In this document: in pieces, positions 12,461 to 21,381 of the stretch
Numbering within the stretch: position 1 is the first letter of the stretch
Layout: each line of letters begins with the position of its first letter
Origin: Gammaproteobacteria bacterium
GTDB lineage: Bacteria > Pseudomonadota > Gammaproteobacteria > DSM-16500
Direction of reading: 5' to 3'
DNA length: 64,000 nucleotides
NCBI GenBank assembly: GCA_014132615.1
Contig: BMAH01000025.1
Location: forward strand, 28,154 to 92,153
Position numbers and translations under genes: made by a program
The notes under the pieces: generated by a model
Told to the model about the DNA's origin: nothing
Seen by the model: the letters and a program-made list of their open reading frames with translations, nothing else
Database searches by the model: none

Positions 12461-12553
12461 GCCACCTGTCATCCTGAGCGTAGCGAAGGATCTGTTTTAG
12501 TTTTCGTTGCTAATTAAAACAGACCCTTCGCTACGCTCAGGATGACAGGTGGC
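12461..12553. repeat. Long palindromic intergenic repeat (CATCCTGAGCG type)
   Basis: Outer arms of 29 bases are perfect inverted copies (12461-12489 and 12525-12553); after one mismatch nine further bases pair (12491-12499 with 12515-12523), leaving a 15-base loop. The core reads CATCCTGAGCGTAGCGAAGG. From memory, very similar palindromes are scattered through many unrelated bacterial genomes as mobile intergenic elements. No gene or terminal direct repeats are seen. It lies between two minus-strand genes and could fold into a very stable RNA hairpin. Confidence 0.9.
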
Positions 12554-12589
12554 TGAATTACAACTTAGTCCATCACCACTACATTCAAA

Positions 12590-12946
12590 CTACCTAGGCA
12601 ACATTTTCCATTCGTTATTTATTTTGCACAATTTATACGTAAATTTATCAGTCACATCTTTTGCATTAGTAAAAATCGTTAAATTCCTGCAAATCATGCC
12701 GTTCGTATTTGTGGTGTGATTAGGAATCACATAACCCCAGGTGCCTGTACTATTATTTTTCCATGTTAGCTTTTTACCATCTTTATAGGTATTTAATGCA
12801 GTAATAGCAGCATTAACCATCATATCCATATCTTTACCTTGAAAAAAACTTACGCTGGAATTATCCATAAAGTTTAAATTGCCAGCCACAGCTACATTAG
12901 ACCAAATGCAACTTATCAAAAAAACGAATTTTATTATTCTCAACAT
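12590..12946 (-). CDS. Secreted protein resembling RT0821/Lpp0805-type surface antigens
   Basis: 118-residue protein with a signal peptide (MLRIIKFVFLISCIW, cleavage near AVAG). The mature part has the pattern of the RT0821/Lpp0805 family: Trp-Lys-Asn, TGTWGYVIPN, a CRN motif, and a terminal short Cys and Trp-containing stretch (LCKINNEWK). These proteins occur in Rickettsia and Legionella; their function is not known. The start was set at the ATG for MLRII with GGGAG nine bases upstream; longer starts would run into the neighbouring gene. The family call is from pattern only and is tentative. Confidence 0.6.
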   Translation of the reverse strand: MLRIIKFVFLISCIWSNVAVAGNLNFMDNSSVSFFQGKDMDMMVNAAITALNTYKDGKKLTWKNNSTGTWGYVIPNHTTNTNGMICRNLTIFTNAKDVTDKFTYKLCKINNEWKMLPR

Positions 12947-12959
12947 GTTACACATCTCC

Positions 12960-14405
12960 CTATTTAGAAAAATTAACTGTATCTTCTGTTTCTGGCAATT
13001 TCTCACTAATCATTTTTTCTTCATTTTTTACACCAAAAAATCGATTTAAATCTTTATAAGCTTTCATGAAATTATTATTTTCTGACTGAAAATTATGCTT
13101 TAACTTTATATCACTAAACTTTTTCACTATTTTTTCTGATGGTAAATAGTCTTCCTTTAAATCAACTTTCATCACGTCATTTTCAGGTAATACTGTAAAA
13201 AACCCATCTTTTTCTAGCGCTTGCTGCCTTAATAGTTGTTGCTGCCTTTTTGCTATGTCTTGTTGTGCTTGTTTATTAACACCTAATAAGAGTTGCAAAG
13301 ACAATTTTTGTTTAAAATTATTAAAAGTAGCTTCATTTTCCCCATTACGCTGAGCAGCGATTGTATCTTTAACCACTTTTAATTCTTTTTCTTTATCTGC
13401 ACGCAAGCGCATTTCTTCTGCCTTATGAAAAACATCGCTTTCCAACTTAACCCCTTTTTTTACTCTGCCTCTTGCGCGCAAAGAAACTAAATCTTCTTCC
13501 ATCTGTACTTTACCTTTAACTGTTGCTATCGCACTCATCACAGCTTGTTCAGAATAATTATCGATGAAGTTAAATTGCTCTTCGCTTAAACCCTTACAAT
13601 CAAAATCTTTATGTATGCTTTTATATTTTTTACGTGTCATTTCAAAATCAGCTTGCGCAGCATTGAGTTTAGCTTCGATTTGTTCTTTCTCATTAGAAAT
13701 TTTTTCTAATTCTTGGCGTTTTTCTAACTCCTGCTGACATGCTAATTTTAGCTTATCAGTAAACTCTGCTAACTCATGTAATCGGTGATTTTTTTCTTGC
13801 CCTAATTCCGACAAAGTATTTTCGTATTGAGCGATCTGTAATTTCTTCTTAAGGACTTCTTCTTCTTTTTTAAGTCGAGACAATTCTAATTCTTGCAAAT
13901 ACTGTTTTTGTTCATTAATTCGCTTGTCTTGTTGATTTATTTCTTCTTCCTTACGCAAATGATTTTCAAAACTCGTTACAATTAAATCCCTTAATCTTTC
14001 TACGATTGAGGTTTCTAACGGCACTGTCATATCGTAAATTTTTAATTCCTCAATAAAACGCTTCAATAAAAACGTAATAAACGAGGTACTGCCCGTACCA
14101 CCTTGTGATATCAGTTGTTTATATAGATAAAGAGCGGGTCGATCAGGCATATTCGCCGTTAACTGCACAAGCTCATCAAATTTACTTAATTTTTCTTGAA
14201 TTTCACCGCTTCTTCCCCATCTTATGTAACGCTGAGGCAAAGCTTGATATAGCTTAAGCGCATCCTGAATTAACTCTCTTAATTGACCCAATTCTAATGA
14301 AGCCAGTAAAGCAGCAATACGCTCTGAGACTGTCTCTATATGATCTAAAGGATTTAATAATGTAGTTTCTTGCGTTTGTGTTTTATCCGTTCGTGTATCA
14401 ATCAT
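12960..14405 (-). CDS. Large coiled-coil protein, function unknown
   Basis: 481 residues, cytosolic by appearance (no signal or membrane segment). A helical N-terminal region (about 1-150) is followed by a long heptad-rich coiled coil (about 150-270), then more charged helices rich in Lys, Gln and Glu to the end. The start MIDTRTDK is favoured by GGAGG eight bases upstream. Such proteins are common among Dot/Icm effector candidates of Legionellales, but nothing here proves export. It is preceded by the phaC gene on the same strand after a 163-base gap with no gene. Confidence 0.7.
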   Translation of the reverse strand: MIDTRTDKTQTQETTLLNPLDHIETVSERIAALLASLELGQLRELIQDALKLYQALPQRYIRWGRSGEIQEKLSKFDELVQLTANMPDRPALYLYKQLISQGGTGSTSFITFLLKRFIEELKIYDMTVPLETSIVERLRDLIVTSFENHLRKEEEINQQDKRINEQKQYLQELELSRLKKEEEVLKKKLQIAQYENTLSELGQEKNHRLHELAEFTDKLKLACQQELEKRQELEKISNEKEQIEAKLNAAQADFEMTRKKYKSIHKDFDCKGLSEEQFNFIDNYSEQAVMSAIATVKGKVQMEEDLVSLRARGRVKKGVKLESDVFHKAEEMRLRADKEKELKVVKDTIAAQRNGENEATFNNFKQKLSLQLLLGVNKQAQQDIAKRQQQLLRQQALEKDGFFTVLPENDVMKVDLKEDYLPSEKIVKKFSDIKLKHNFQSENNNFMKAYKDLNRFFGVKNEEKMISEKLPETEDTVNFSK

Positions 14406-14568
14406 GATACCATCCTCCATGAAAACAATTCCGTGTTGCGATTTATAATTAGATAGAAATAGTTTGACTAGTAATTATTTAATCGTTACCTCATTATGCA
14501 ATCAGAGTTGAAATGCATTCAATCAGTATTTTTCCTAATTTTTTTAAGCTCTTAAGGTTTTCTTAATG

Positions 14569-15591
14569 TTAGTGTTGTTGTAGCCACTCAGCTATTTTTT
14601 GAGTAACACGATTCGTGAGCTTTTCGTTTAGATAAATACCTAAATGGCCTGTTGTAACAATTAATTCATGATAATGTTTGCTTGTTGTTAATTGTTTTAA
14701 TGCTTTAGATGAACTCATGGCAACAATAGCATCTTGCTTAGCAATAATATTTAAAATAGGATTTGAAATAACATCTAGGCAAACCTTTTTCCGATCAAGC
14801 TGTAATTTGCCATTAAATAAAGCGTTTTTCCTACAAAACACTTCTACCATTTGAAGGAAAGAGGCTAGTGTTTGATCGTTTGTATCTTGCCACCATTTTT
14901 CTATCAATAAAAACTTCGTGCTTGCTTCAGTATTTTTTAATATATCCAACAATTTCAAATATTTTTTTCCTATTACTTCAAAAGGTCGTAATGAAACGAA
15001 AAATTGTTTAATTAAAAATCCAGGTATATTCTTGTTTAAATCGATGAAAATAGATTCATCTAGTCGTTTTAACAAATTAGGCATTGCATGATAGCGGGTA
15101 TTAAAATTTATAGGTGTAGAAATAAGAATTAAATTTTTTATATTTTGAAATAAGGCATTATAACAAAGACTAAATAACCCACCCTGACATATGCCCAACA
15201 AATTAATTTTCCTTATTGCATTTTTCTTTGTTATAAAATCAACGCAACTTGATAAATGCTTTAGCACGTAATTGTCTATGGTAAGATGAATATCTTTAGC
15301 ACTAGGCGCATTCCAATCTAGCAGATATACATCAATTCCTTGATTAAGTAACCCTTTAATAAATGAATTTTGCGGAATTAAATCTAATATCTCTGTTTTA
15401 TTAATCGTGGCAAATACAATTAATAAAGGTATTCCCTTACTTTTTGAAGAGCTAGCATAATGATATAACTTACAGGCAGAAGTTGAATGAACTACTTTTC
15501 TAGGATTATAACTATAATCAAGTACCATGATATTTTTAAATAATTTGGCACTTTCTTCGAATAAAGACTGAAAATCAATAGAGTCCTGCAT
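14569..15591 (-). CDS. phaC: Class III poly(3-hydroxyalkanoate) synthase, PhaC subunit
   Basis: Polymerises (R)-3-hydroxyacyl-CoA into storage polyester. The alpha/beta-hydrolase fold carries the lipase-like box GICQGG with the catalytic Cys near residue 136, an Asp in NIIAKQDAIV and the His in TTGHLGIYL. The DWNAPSAKD segment before the box is typical. At 340 residues it matches class III enzymes, which need PhaE, whereas class I enzymes are near 600. It abuts phaE (sharing one base), confirming the two-subunit type. Confidence 0.93.
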   Translation of the reverse strand: MQDSIDFQSLFEESAKLFKNIMVLDYSYNPRKVVHSTSACKLYHYASSSKSKGIPLLIVFATINKTEILDLIPQNSFIKGLLNQGIDVYLLDWNAPSAKDIHLTIDNYVLKHLSSCVDFITKKNAIRKINLLGICQGGLFSLCYNALFQNIKNLILISTPINFNTRYHAMPNLLKRLDESIFIDLNKNIPGFLIKQFFVSLRPFEVIGKKYLKLLDILKNTEASTKFLLIEKWWQDTNDQTLASFLQMVEVFCRKNALFNGKLQLDRKKVCLDVISNPILNIIAKQDAIVAMSSSKALKQLTTSKHYHELIVTTGHLGIYLNEKLTNRVTQKIAEWLQQH

Positions 15592-16058
15592 TATTCAGGT
15601 ATCGCTGATTTCCAAAATTTAAGTGCAGCATTCATAAATTCACCATAGACATCTTGATAAGATTTAGAATGCATAGATTTCTTATAAATATCATTACAGC
15701 AATTTAGCCATAATTCATATAATTCACGTATGTTACGAATAGGATTTTGGTCTCGAGCGCGCTTTATCCACAAATCAACCATCATGTCGCAAGCATCACT
15801 GCACATTTTGCCCATGGTTTTCCAATATTTTTCGTAAGCTTTTTGTTGTTTTTCTTGGAATTGATCAATTTGCCATTGGCTTTTTAAATGCTGTACCCAT
15901 AAATTAATTTGCGCCATATGTGCTTCAGGATTAATAAAAGCGCCATTTTCAAATAGGGTTTGTAAGTTTTCATTAGCGGTTTCAAAAAATTCTCTACTTT
16001 GCTTCATCCATAAATCATACCAATTGGTATCAAAATCAAATTTTGCATCCTTGCTCAT
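15591..16058 (-). CDS. phaE: Poly(3-hydroxyalkanoate) synthase subunit PhaE
   Basis: Accessory subunit that activates class III PhaC. The 155 residues form the helical PhaE profile: WYDLWMKQSREFFE near the start and a Trp-rich, amphipathic helical remainder without catalytic motifs. It is shorter than many PhaE proteins (often above 300 residues), which is usual in some proteobacteria only. AGGAGAA precedes the start. It lies between the hydratase-transacylase gene (nine-base gap) and phaC. Confidence 0.88.
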   Translation of the reverse strand: MSKDAKFDFDTNWYDLWMKQSREFFETANENLQTLFENGAFINPEAHMAQINLWVQHLKSQWQIDQFQEKQQKAYEKYWKTMGKMCSDACDMMVDLWIKRARDQNPIRNIRELYELWLNCCNDIYKKSMHSKSYQDVYGEFMNAALKFWKSAIPE

Positions 16059-16067
16059 GATTTTCTC

Positions 16068-17468
16068 CTAATTATCTCTCTCTTGTTCACGCCGCCAATA
16101 ATCATTATTTAAAATAGCTAATGCACAAGATACTGTGCTTAAGTATACATCATTGATATGACTCATTAATACAGGCACACGGCCGCCTAGCACCAGTCCT
16201 CCATGACGAGCTTCGGCTAAGTATTCTAATTGTTTAGCTAAAATATTACCGGTTTCAACATTTGGCATGACTAGGATATCTGCATCACCAATGACAGGTG
16301 ATGAAATACCCTTAGATTTAGCAACTTCAACTGAAATGACGTTATCAAAAGTGAGAGGGCCGTCTAAAATACCGCCGTGAATTTGGCCGCGCTCAGCCAT
16401 TTTACACAGTGCTGCAGCATCAACGGTAGATTTCATACTAGAAGTCACAATATCAACTCCAGCCAATATTGCAATTTTAGGTTCAGTAATATTTAAAGCA
16501 CGCGCAAAATCAATAGCATTTTGTGTAATAGCCCGTTTTGCATCAAGATGCGGATCAATGTTAATTAGCGTATCTGTTAAAATTAATGCTTTATGATAAG
16601 TAGGTACATCCATCACTAAGGCATAACTTAAATAATGATCTCTTAACAATCCTTTTTCAGGTTTGATCATTGCTTTGAGTAAATCTTCACGTGTTGCTCC
16701 ACCGCGTACAATAATGCCTACTTCATCTTCTCTTGCCATGGTAATAGCTTTATTTATAGCACCGTGTGCATGTTCAATATCAATTATTTCGTACTGACTG
16801 ATATCCACTTTGGCTAATTGCGCTGCATGCGAAATTCTATCTTTAGGGCCAATTAATACCGGTTTAATAAATCCTTCTTGTGCTGCATCATAAATGGCGG
16901 CAATAATTTTTTCATGAATAGGGTAAATGACGGCGGCTCGTAAAGCGCCTAATGTCTTTGCTTTAGCAAGTAAAGGATTAAATAATGAGAAAGGTCTGCG
17001 TAACGTGATTTCAGGTAATACTGCTTTGGGTCTGCGAATTTTTTTGGTTGGTGCAATAACTTCCGCTTGTCCTTCCATCACCACTTCATCGCGTTGATTG
17101 CGGCACTCGCAAGCAAACATAACGCGATTCTTTTCTGGTTTCTTTTCTACGACTGTCACTTTAACAGTTAGTGTGTCACCTATTGCAACGGGTTTTTTAA
17201 ATTTAAGATTTTGACTAATATAAATCGTACCAGGGCCGGGAAGCTGTGTGCCAAGCACCGTTGAAATTAATGCGCCGCCCCACATACCATGCCCGATAAT
17301 TTTATGAAACATTTCACTTTGAGCATATTCAACATCGACGTGAGCGGGATTAATATCACCAGACATAATAGCGAAAACTTGTATGTCTTTTTCAGTCAGT
17401 GTACGAGTGAGTTCAGCAGAATCACCCACTGCGATTTCATCGAAAGTCCGATTTTCTAAATAGTCCAT
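16068..17468 (-). CDS. Bifunctional (R)-enoyl-CoA hydratase / phosphate acyltransferase
   Basis: Fusion of a MaoC-like hydratase (about residues 1-140) and a phosphate acetyl/butyryltransferase domain (about 160-466). The hydratase contains SGDINPAHVD, the hydratase-2 motif with catalytic Asp and His found in PhaJ, which makes (R)-3-hydroxyacyl-CoA. The second half shows GPKDRI and the family GG(A)TREDLLKA and DGPLTFDN motifs. Position directly before phaE-phaC suggests that the hydratase feeds the polymerase with monomers drawn from beta-oxidation; the transferase may exchange CoA and phosphate on short acyl groups. The enzyme fusion is known in other bacteria; the link to polymer synthesis is inferred from motif and context. 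Confidence 0.9.
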   Translation of the reverse strand: MDYLENRTFDEIAVGDSAELTRTLTEKDIQVFAIMSGDINPAHVDVEYAQSEMFHKIIGHGMWGGALISTVLGTQLPGPGTIYISQNLKFKKPVAIGDTLTVKVTVVEKKPEKNRVMFACECRNQRDEVVMEGQAEVIAPTKKIRRPKAVLPEITLRRPFSLFNPLLAKAKTLGALRAAVIYPIHEKIIAAIYDAAQEGFIKPVLIGPKDRISHAAQLAKVDISQYEIIDIEHAHGAINKAITMAREDEVGIIVRGGATREDLLKAMIKPEKGLLRDHYLSYALVMDVPTYHKALILTDTLINIDPHLDAKRAITQNAIDFARALNITEPKIAILAGVDIVTSSMKSTVDAAALCKMAERGQIHGGILDGPLTFDNVISVEVAKSKGISSPVIGDADILVMPNVETGNILAKQLEYLAEARHGGLVLGGRVPVLMSHINDVYLSTVSCALAILNNDYWRREQERDN

Positions 17469-17620
17469 TGGCTTAATCCTGAGTTATATCTCTATTTTAC
17501 CTTATTTATGATGAATAGAGGCATTTGATTAATTAGGAGTTTTTAAAAAATTTCTCAAAAAATTACTAGTAAAAGCAATATAAATCTAAGATGATGCGGT
17601 TTTTTACTCAGGAGAGTTTT

Positions 17621-18640
17621 ATGTTCAGAAATAAAGAGCCTTATAAAAGCGTTTACGAAAGCATTAAACAAGGCGATCTTCCTTCTATCAAAGAAAATTC
17701 CCATTTGTTAGTGGAAAAAACCCAGGAAGGAACACTGGTCTCTTATTTAGCTGAGCAAGGTGATCATAAATCAATTAACTTATTATTAAATGAATATATT
17801 GGCCTAGAAAATGTTGCGTTAATTGGCTACGCAAGAGGAGGTTATTTTGACAGAATGCATCAATTATTAACTTATTTTCAAAAAAATTCGATTGGTACCT
17901 TTTTAGAGCAAGCTTGCTTTTTGGGGCTAGGGGAAGGAAATCATCTCGATAAAATCATCAGCCTGCTTAGCAAAGAAACGAATCCTGAATTACTTTTTGA
18001 TAAAAAAGTAAGTGCTATAAATGGTGCAGCTGAAAGGGGGCATTTATTTACCCTAAAAGGCATTCTAGAAGGAGAGAAACAGCAATTAAATGCTTTATTA
18101 TCTGCTGCTTTAATCTCGCTTATAAAAGCACACTATAATGAAACTGCCCTCCAATTGATTGGAAGTTTAAAAGAAAAAATTGATGTTCCTCATGCTTATA
18201 TGGAATTAGCAGCCATTTATTCTCTAAATAAAGATCATGAGCAATTATGCTATTTATTTGACAGAGTAGATGAAAAATTAAAGCGCTTTGTTGCTAGTAA
18301 TCTCATTCTAGTACTTATAGAAAAAAATAATTTTGGTGGAATAAATACATTATTAAATAAAGTAAAAGATAATCCTATAGAATTAGATCATTTAATAGCA
18401 ATGCTTCTTTCTAAATTAAGAAAAAATAATGTAGTAGATAATTCTTTTATCCTTCCACCTACTGAATTTTCTCATTTTGATGCTTCTTTTCATCCAGCAT
18501 TTACTAATATCGCTAAACAATTTAGCGAGGAAGTATCAAATAGGGAACAAAGGGCACCGCTTACTTTGTTTGACAAACCTAATCAGTTACCCTCAACAAG
18601 CACACCAACCATGCAATCATCTTCATCAAACACAATGTGA
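17621..18640 (+). CDS. Ankyrin-like helical repeat protein
   Basis: 339 residues, no signal peptide. Several degenerate ankyrin-type units are visible, for example GTLVSYLAEQGDHKSINLL, VALIGYARGGYFDRMHQLL and SAINGAAERGHLFTLKGIL, followed by further paired helices. The last 40 residues are unstructured and rich in Ser, Thr and Pro. The ATG at 17621 has GGAGAG at good spacing; an ATG 30 bases earlier has none. Ankyrin proteins are frequent host-directed effectors in Legionellales, but secretion is not shown. A hairpin terminator follows at once. Confidence 0.7.
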   Translation: MFRNKEPYKSVYESIKQGDLPSIKENSHLLVEKTQEGTLVSYLAEQGDHKSINLLLNEYIGLENVALIGYARGGYFDRMHQLLTYFQKNSIGTFLEQACFLGLGEGNHLDKIISLLSKETNPELLFDKKVSAINGAAERGHLFTLKGILEGEKQQLNALLSAALISLIKAHYNETALQLIGSLKEKIDVPHAYMELAAIYSLNKDHEQLCYLFDRVDEKLKRFVASNLILVLIEKNNFGGINTLLNKVKDNPIELDHLIAMLLSKLRKNNVVDNSFILPPTEFSHFDASFHPAFTNIAKQFSEEVSNREQRAPLTLFDKPNQLPSTSTPTMQSSSSNTM

Positions 18641-18652
18641 TATAAGTAATCT

Positions 18653-18687
18653 ATCTTCCATTCTATTTAACAAATAGAATGGAAGAT
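18653..18687. terminator. Bidirectional hairpin terminator
   Basis: Two perfect 16-base arms (18653-18668 and 18672-18687) enclose a three-base loop. The base of each arm runs into AT-rich sequence, with TTTT soon after on the plus strand. It lies between the converging ankyrin-like gene and the OPT transporter and can serve both. Confidence 0.85.
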
Positions 18688-18693
18688 CGTATT

Positions 18694-20721
18694 TTATTTC
18701 TTCATCACACTACGATAAATCCATAAACATAAAAGCAAGGTAACAAAAATACTTAATACGCCAGCAAAGGGCATATAGGCATCCGGCATTAAACGCAAGG
18801 CATCTGAGCTTTCTTGTAACGCAAACGGAATGGCTAAAACGACGCCCATTAATGAAGCGCCAGCAACAATCCCGCATGCTAGCAATAAACCTTTGTGCTT
18901 ATGTGAGTGCAACTGCTTTTCTTGTTGCACAGGGGAATAACGTTTGCATAGACGTGTATTTACTATGTGAGATAGAAAACCGCCTATGATCACAGGAACA
19001 GAACTATCGAGAGGGAGATAAATACCCAAGCCCACTGCTAATACAGGTAAACGCGTGCCAAAAGATTTTTTTACTATTTCATCAATGATAATGCAGACAA
19101 TTGCTATTAATGCACCTATGCCTATCATTCCCCAAGCGAGATGATGACTAAACACACCTTTTGCAACCGTTGCCATTAACCCTGCTTGCGGTGCTGCTAG
19201 CATTTGTGAAGGATTCATATTAGGACGTGGAAAGACACCGCCTATGCCGTAAGCATTGTAGAGTAGTTGCAAAATAGGAGGGATAATAAAGGAAGCTACA
19301 ATCATCCCCAGCATTAACATGGCTTGTTGTTTCCAAGGCGTTGCGCCTACGATTTGACCAACTTTTAAATCTTGCATAGTGTCATTTGAAATCGATAAAG
19401 CAGCACCGATGATAACCATGCAACCGATTGCGACAATAGAACCGATTGTTTCTTTAGTCTGCGCATCCCACGAAGTCCAGCTAAAGAAAAACATGAACAG
19501 TAAACAAATGACTAACAATGCAGAAACTAATAAACCTGAGACTGGGCTATTGGTTGAACCAATTAATCCTGCAAAATAGGCCATGATAGAACAAAATGCG
19601 AAACCACCAATTAAAATATAAATTGTGCTAAATCCGGAAATAAAATAGCGAAATGAAACCGGCATATCGAAATTAGCAGGGATGATGGACCAACAGATTA
19701 ATAAGAAAATAGGGACTAGTAATAATGCTGCACCTATAAAAACATAATGAATAGGAATATCTCTTTCAGTACGCAAGATATTATTAGTTTTATTTACCCG
19801 AATATGTCTCACGGCAGAAAAAGAGGTTGCCATGCTTGTGATAACAGGTTTAAACAAAGTGCAAAGCGTCCACAAGCCGCCCACCAACATGGTGCCTATA
19901 CCAATGTAGCGAATGTAATCGCGCCAAATAGACATAGCAGCTTGGGTGGCTGTTTCAGTGGATGAAATGCCGTAAAACCAACCTAAAATTGGAATGCCTG
20001 CTAACCAGCCTATAAAAATACCAACTAATAAACTAATAGCAACATTCATACCGACTATGTAACCAGCTGCAATCAAGGCAGGCGATAAACCCAATCCGAA
20101 ACCGACGATGGTAGAAGAAACTTTAATCCAATATTGAAATGTATCCGTTAAAATTTGAAAGCCAGATTGAAATAAAGCAATGGTGGCACCGACTATACCG
20201 CCAATGGTTAACGATTTTAAATCACCTTTTTCACGTTTAGTGCTAGCTTTTAATACATTACCGATAGCAACTGCTTCGGGATATCTAAGGGTTCTATCTT
20301 GCAATAAGGCACGGCGTAAAGGAATGGTAAATAACACACCTAAGGTACCACCTAGTAAGCTGGTAATCACTGTTTGCCAATAGTTAAAGTTATCCCATAC
20401 GTGAAGGATAATCAGTGCTGGCAAGATGAAAGCAATACCTGCCGTTAACGCTTCGCCGACAGAAGCCATGATTTGTACCATGGTATTTTCTAAAATATTA
20501 GCATTCTTAAAAAATCGCAGTATGCCCATGGAAATGACCGCGGCAGGAATAGAAGCTGAAACGGTCACACCGACTTTTAAACCCAAGTAGGCATTAGCAG
20601 CAGCAAGCACCACAGTTAAGATCACCCCCAATACCAACACCCTAAAGGTAATCTCAGGCAGGTTTTTATTGGCTGGGATAATTGGTTCATCCGTTTTGGC
20701 GAGGATAGGCTTCCTTGGCAT
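18694..20721 (-). CDS. OPT family oligopeptide transporter (first copy)
   Basis: Inner-membrane secondary transporter of the OPT family, which imports small peptides or metal-siderophore complexes. With the ATG at 20719-20721 (AAGGATA upstream) it has 675 residues and about 15 hydrophobic segments. Family marks include NAYLGLKVG and SASIPAAVISMG near the start, the cytosolic RYPEAVAIGNVLKA stretch, and KVGQIVGATPWKQQAMLM further on. It is close in sequence to the second copy at 55932. Longer upstream starts would overlap engB. Substrate is not determinable here. Confidence 0.93.
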   Translation of the reverse strand: MPRKPILAKTDEPIIPANKNLPEITFRVLVLGVILTVVLAAANAYLGLKVGVTVSASIPAAVISMGILRFFKNANILENTMVQIMASVGEALTAGIAFILPALIILHVWDNFNYWQTVITSLLGGTLGVLFTIPLRRALLQDRTLRYPEAVAIGNVLKASTKREKGDLKSLTIGGIVGATIALFQSGFQILTDTFQYWIKVSSTIVGFGLGLSPALIAAGYIVGMNVAISLLVGIFIGWLAGIPILGWFYGISSTETATQAAMSIWRDYIRYIGIGTMLVGGLWTLCTLFKPVITSMATSFSAVRHIRVNKTNNILRTERDIPIHYVFIGAALLLVPIFLLICWSIIPANFDMPVSFRYFISGFSTIYILIGGFAFCSIMAYFAGLIGSTNSPVSGLLVSALLVICLLFMFFFSWTSWDAQTKETIGSIVAIGCMVIIGAALSISNDTMQDLKVGQIVGATPWKQQAMLMLGMIVASFIIPPILQLLYNAYGIGGVFPRPNMNPSQMLAAPQAGLMATVAKGVFSHHLAWGMIGIGALIAIVCIIIDEIVKKSFGTRLPVLAVGLGIYLPLDSSVPVIIGGFLSHIVNTRLCKRYSPVQQEKQLHSHKHKGLLLACGIVAGASLMGVVLAIPFALQESSDALRLMPDAYMPFAGVLSIFVTLLLCLWIYRSVMKK

Positions 20722-20750
20722 AAACAATATCCTTTTTTGAATTCTTATAT

Positions 20751-21344
20751 TTAGTACTCGTACCACTTATTAAGGAATAAGTGAAGCTCTTTTACACCAT
20801 CGCCTTTAAGCGCAGAAAAGCTTTGTAAGGTAATTTCATTTTCATATATCGCGAGTTCTTTTTTAACTTCTTGCAGCGTCTTTAATACCCCAGTTTTACT
20901 TAATTTATCTGCCTTGTTTAGCAAAATATGCACAGGTAATTGTCTATGCTCGCAATAATCTAATAGGTGCCTATCTAATGTTTTAAGCGGATGGCGAATA
21001 TCCATCACCAATAATAATCCTTTTAATGACTCTCTTTGTCGTATATAAAGATCAATTGTTTTTTGCCATTTTGCTTTGGCAGCAGCAGGAGCTTTAGCAA
21101 ATCCGTAACCCGGTAAATCGGCTAAACGGCGCTGCTCGTCTAATACAAATATATTAATGAGTTGGGTACGTCCTGGTGTTTTACTAACTCGCGCAAGGCC
21201 TTTGTGTGTAATTTTATTTAACACACTGGATTTACCCGCATTAGAGCGGCCAACAATAGCCACTTCTACGCCTTGATCAGGTGGTAATTGCTGGACTTCG
21301 GCAACGCTTAAAAGAAAATACGCTTTTTGATAATGTGATGACAT
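20751..21344 (-). CDS. engB: Ribosome biogenesis GTPase EngB (YihA/YsxC)
   Basis: Essential GTPase of 50S subunit assembly. G1 is GRSNAGKSSVL, the TPGRT element is intact, G3 is DLPGYGFA, G4 is LLNKADKL, and SALKGDG is the G5-like segment. The 197-residue length is normal. It lies upstream of the OPT gene with 29 bases between the two coding regions, and is divergent from uvrD. Confidence 0.96.
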   Translation of the reverse strand: MSSHYQKAYFLLSVAEVQQLPPDQGVEVAIVGRSNAGKSSVLNKITHKGLARVSKTPGRTQLINIFVLDEQRRLADLPGYGFAKAPAAAKAKWQKTIDLYIRQRESLKGLLLVMDIRHPLKTLDRHLLDYCEHRQLPVHILLNKADKLSKTGVLKTLQEVKKELAIYENEITLQSFSALKGDGVKELHLFLNKWYEY

Positions 21345-21381
21345 ATTAAACTACACAGCCTGATGATTAATGGAAGACCTC

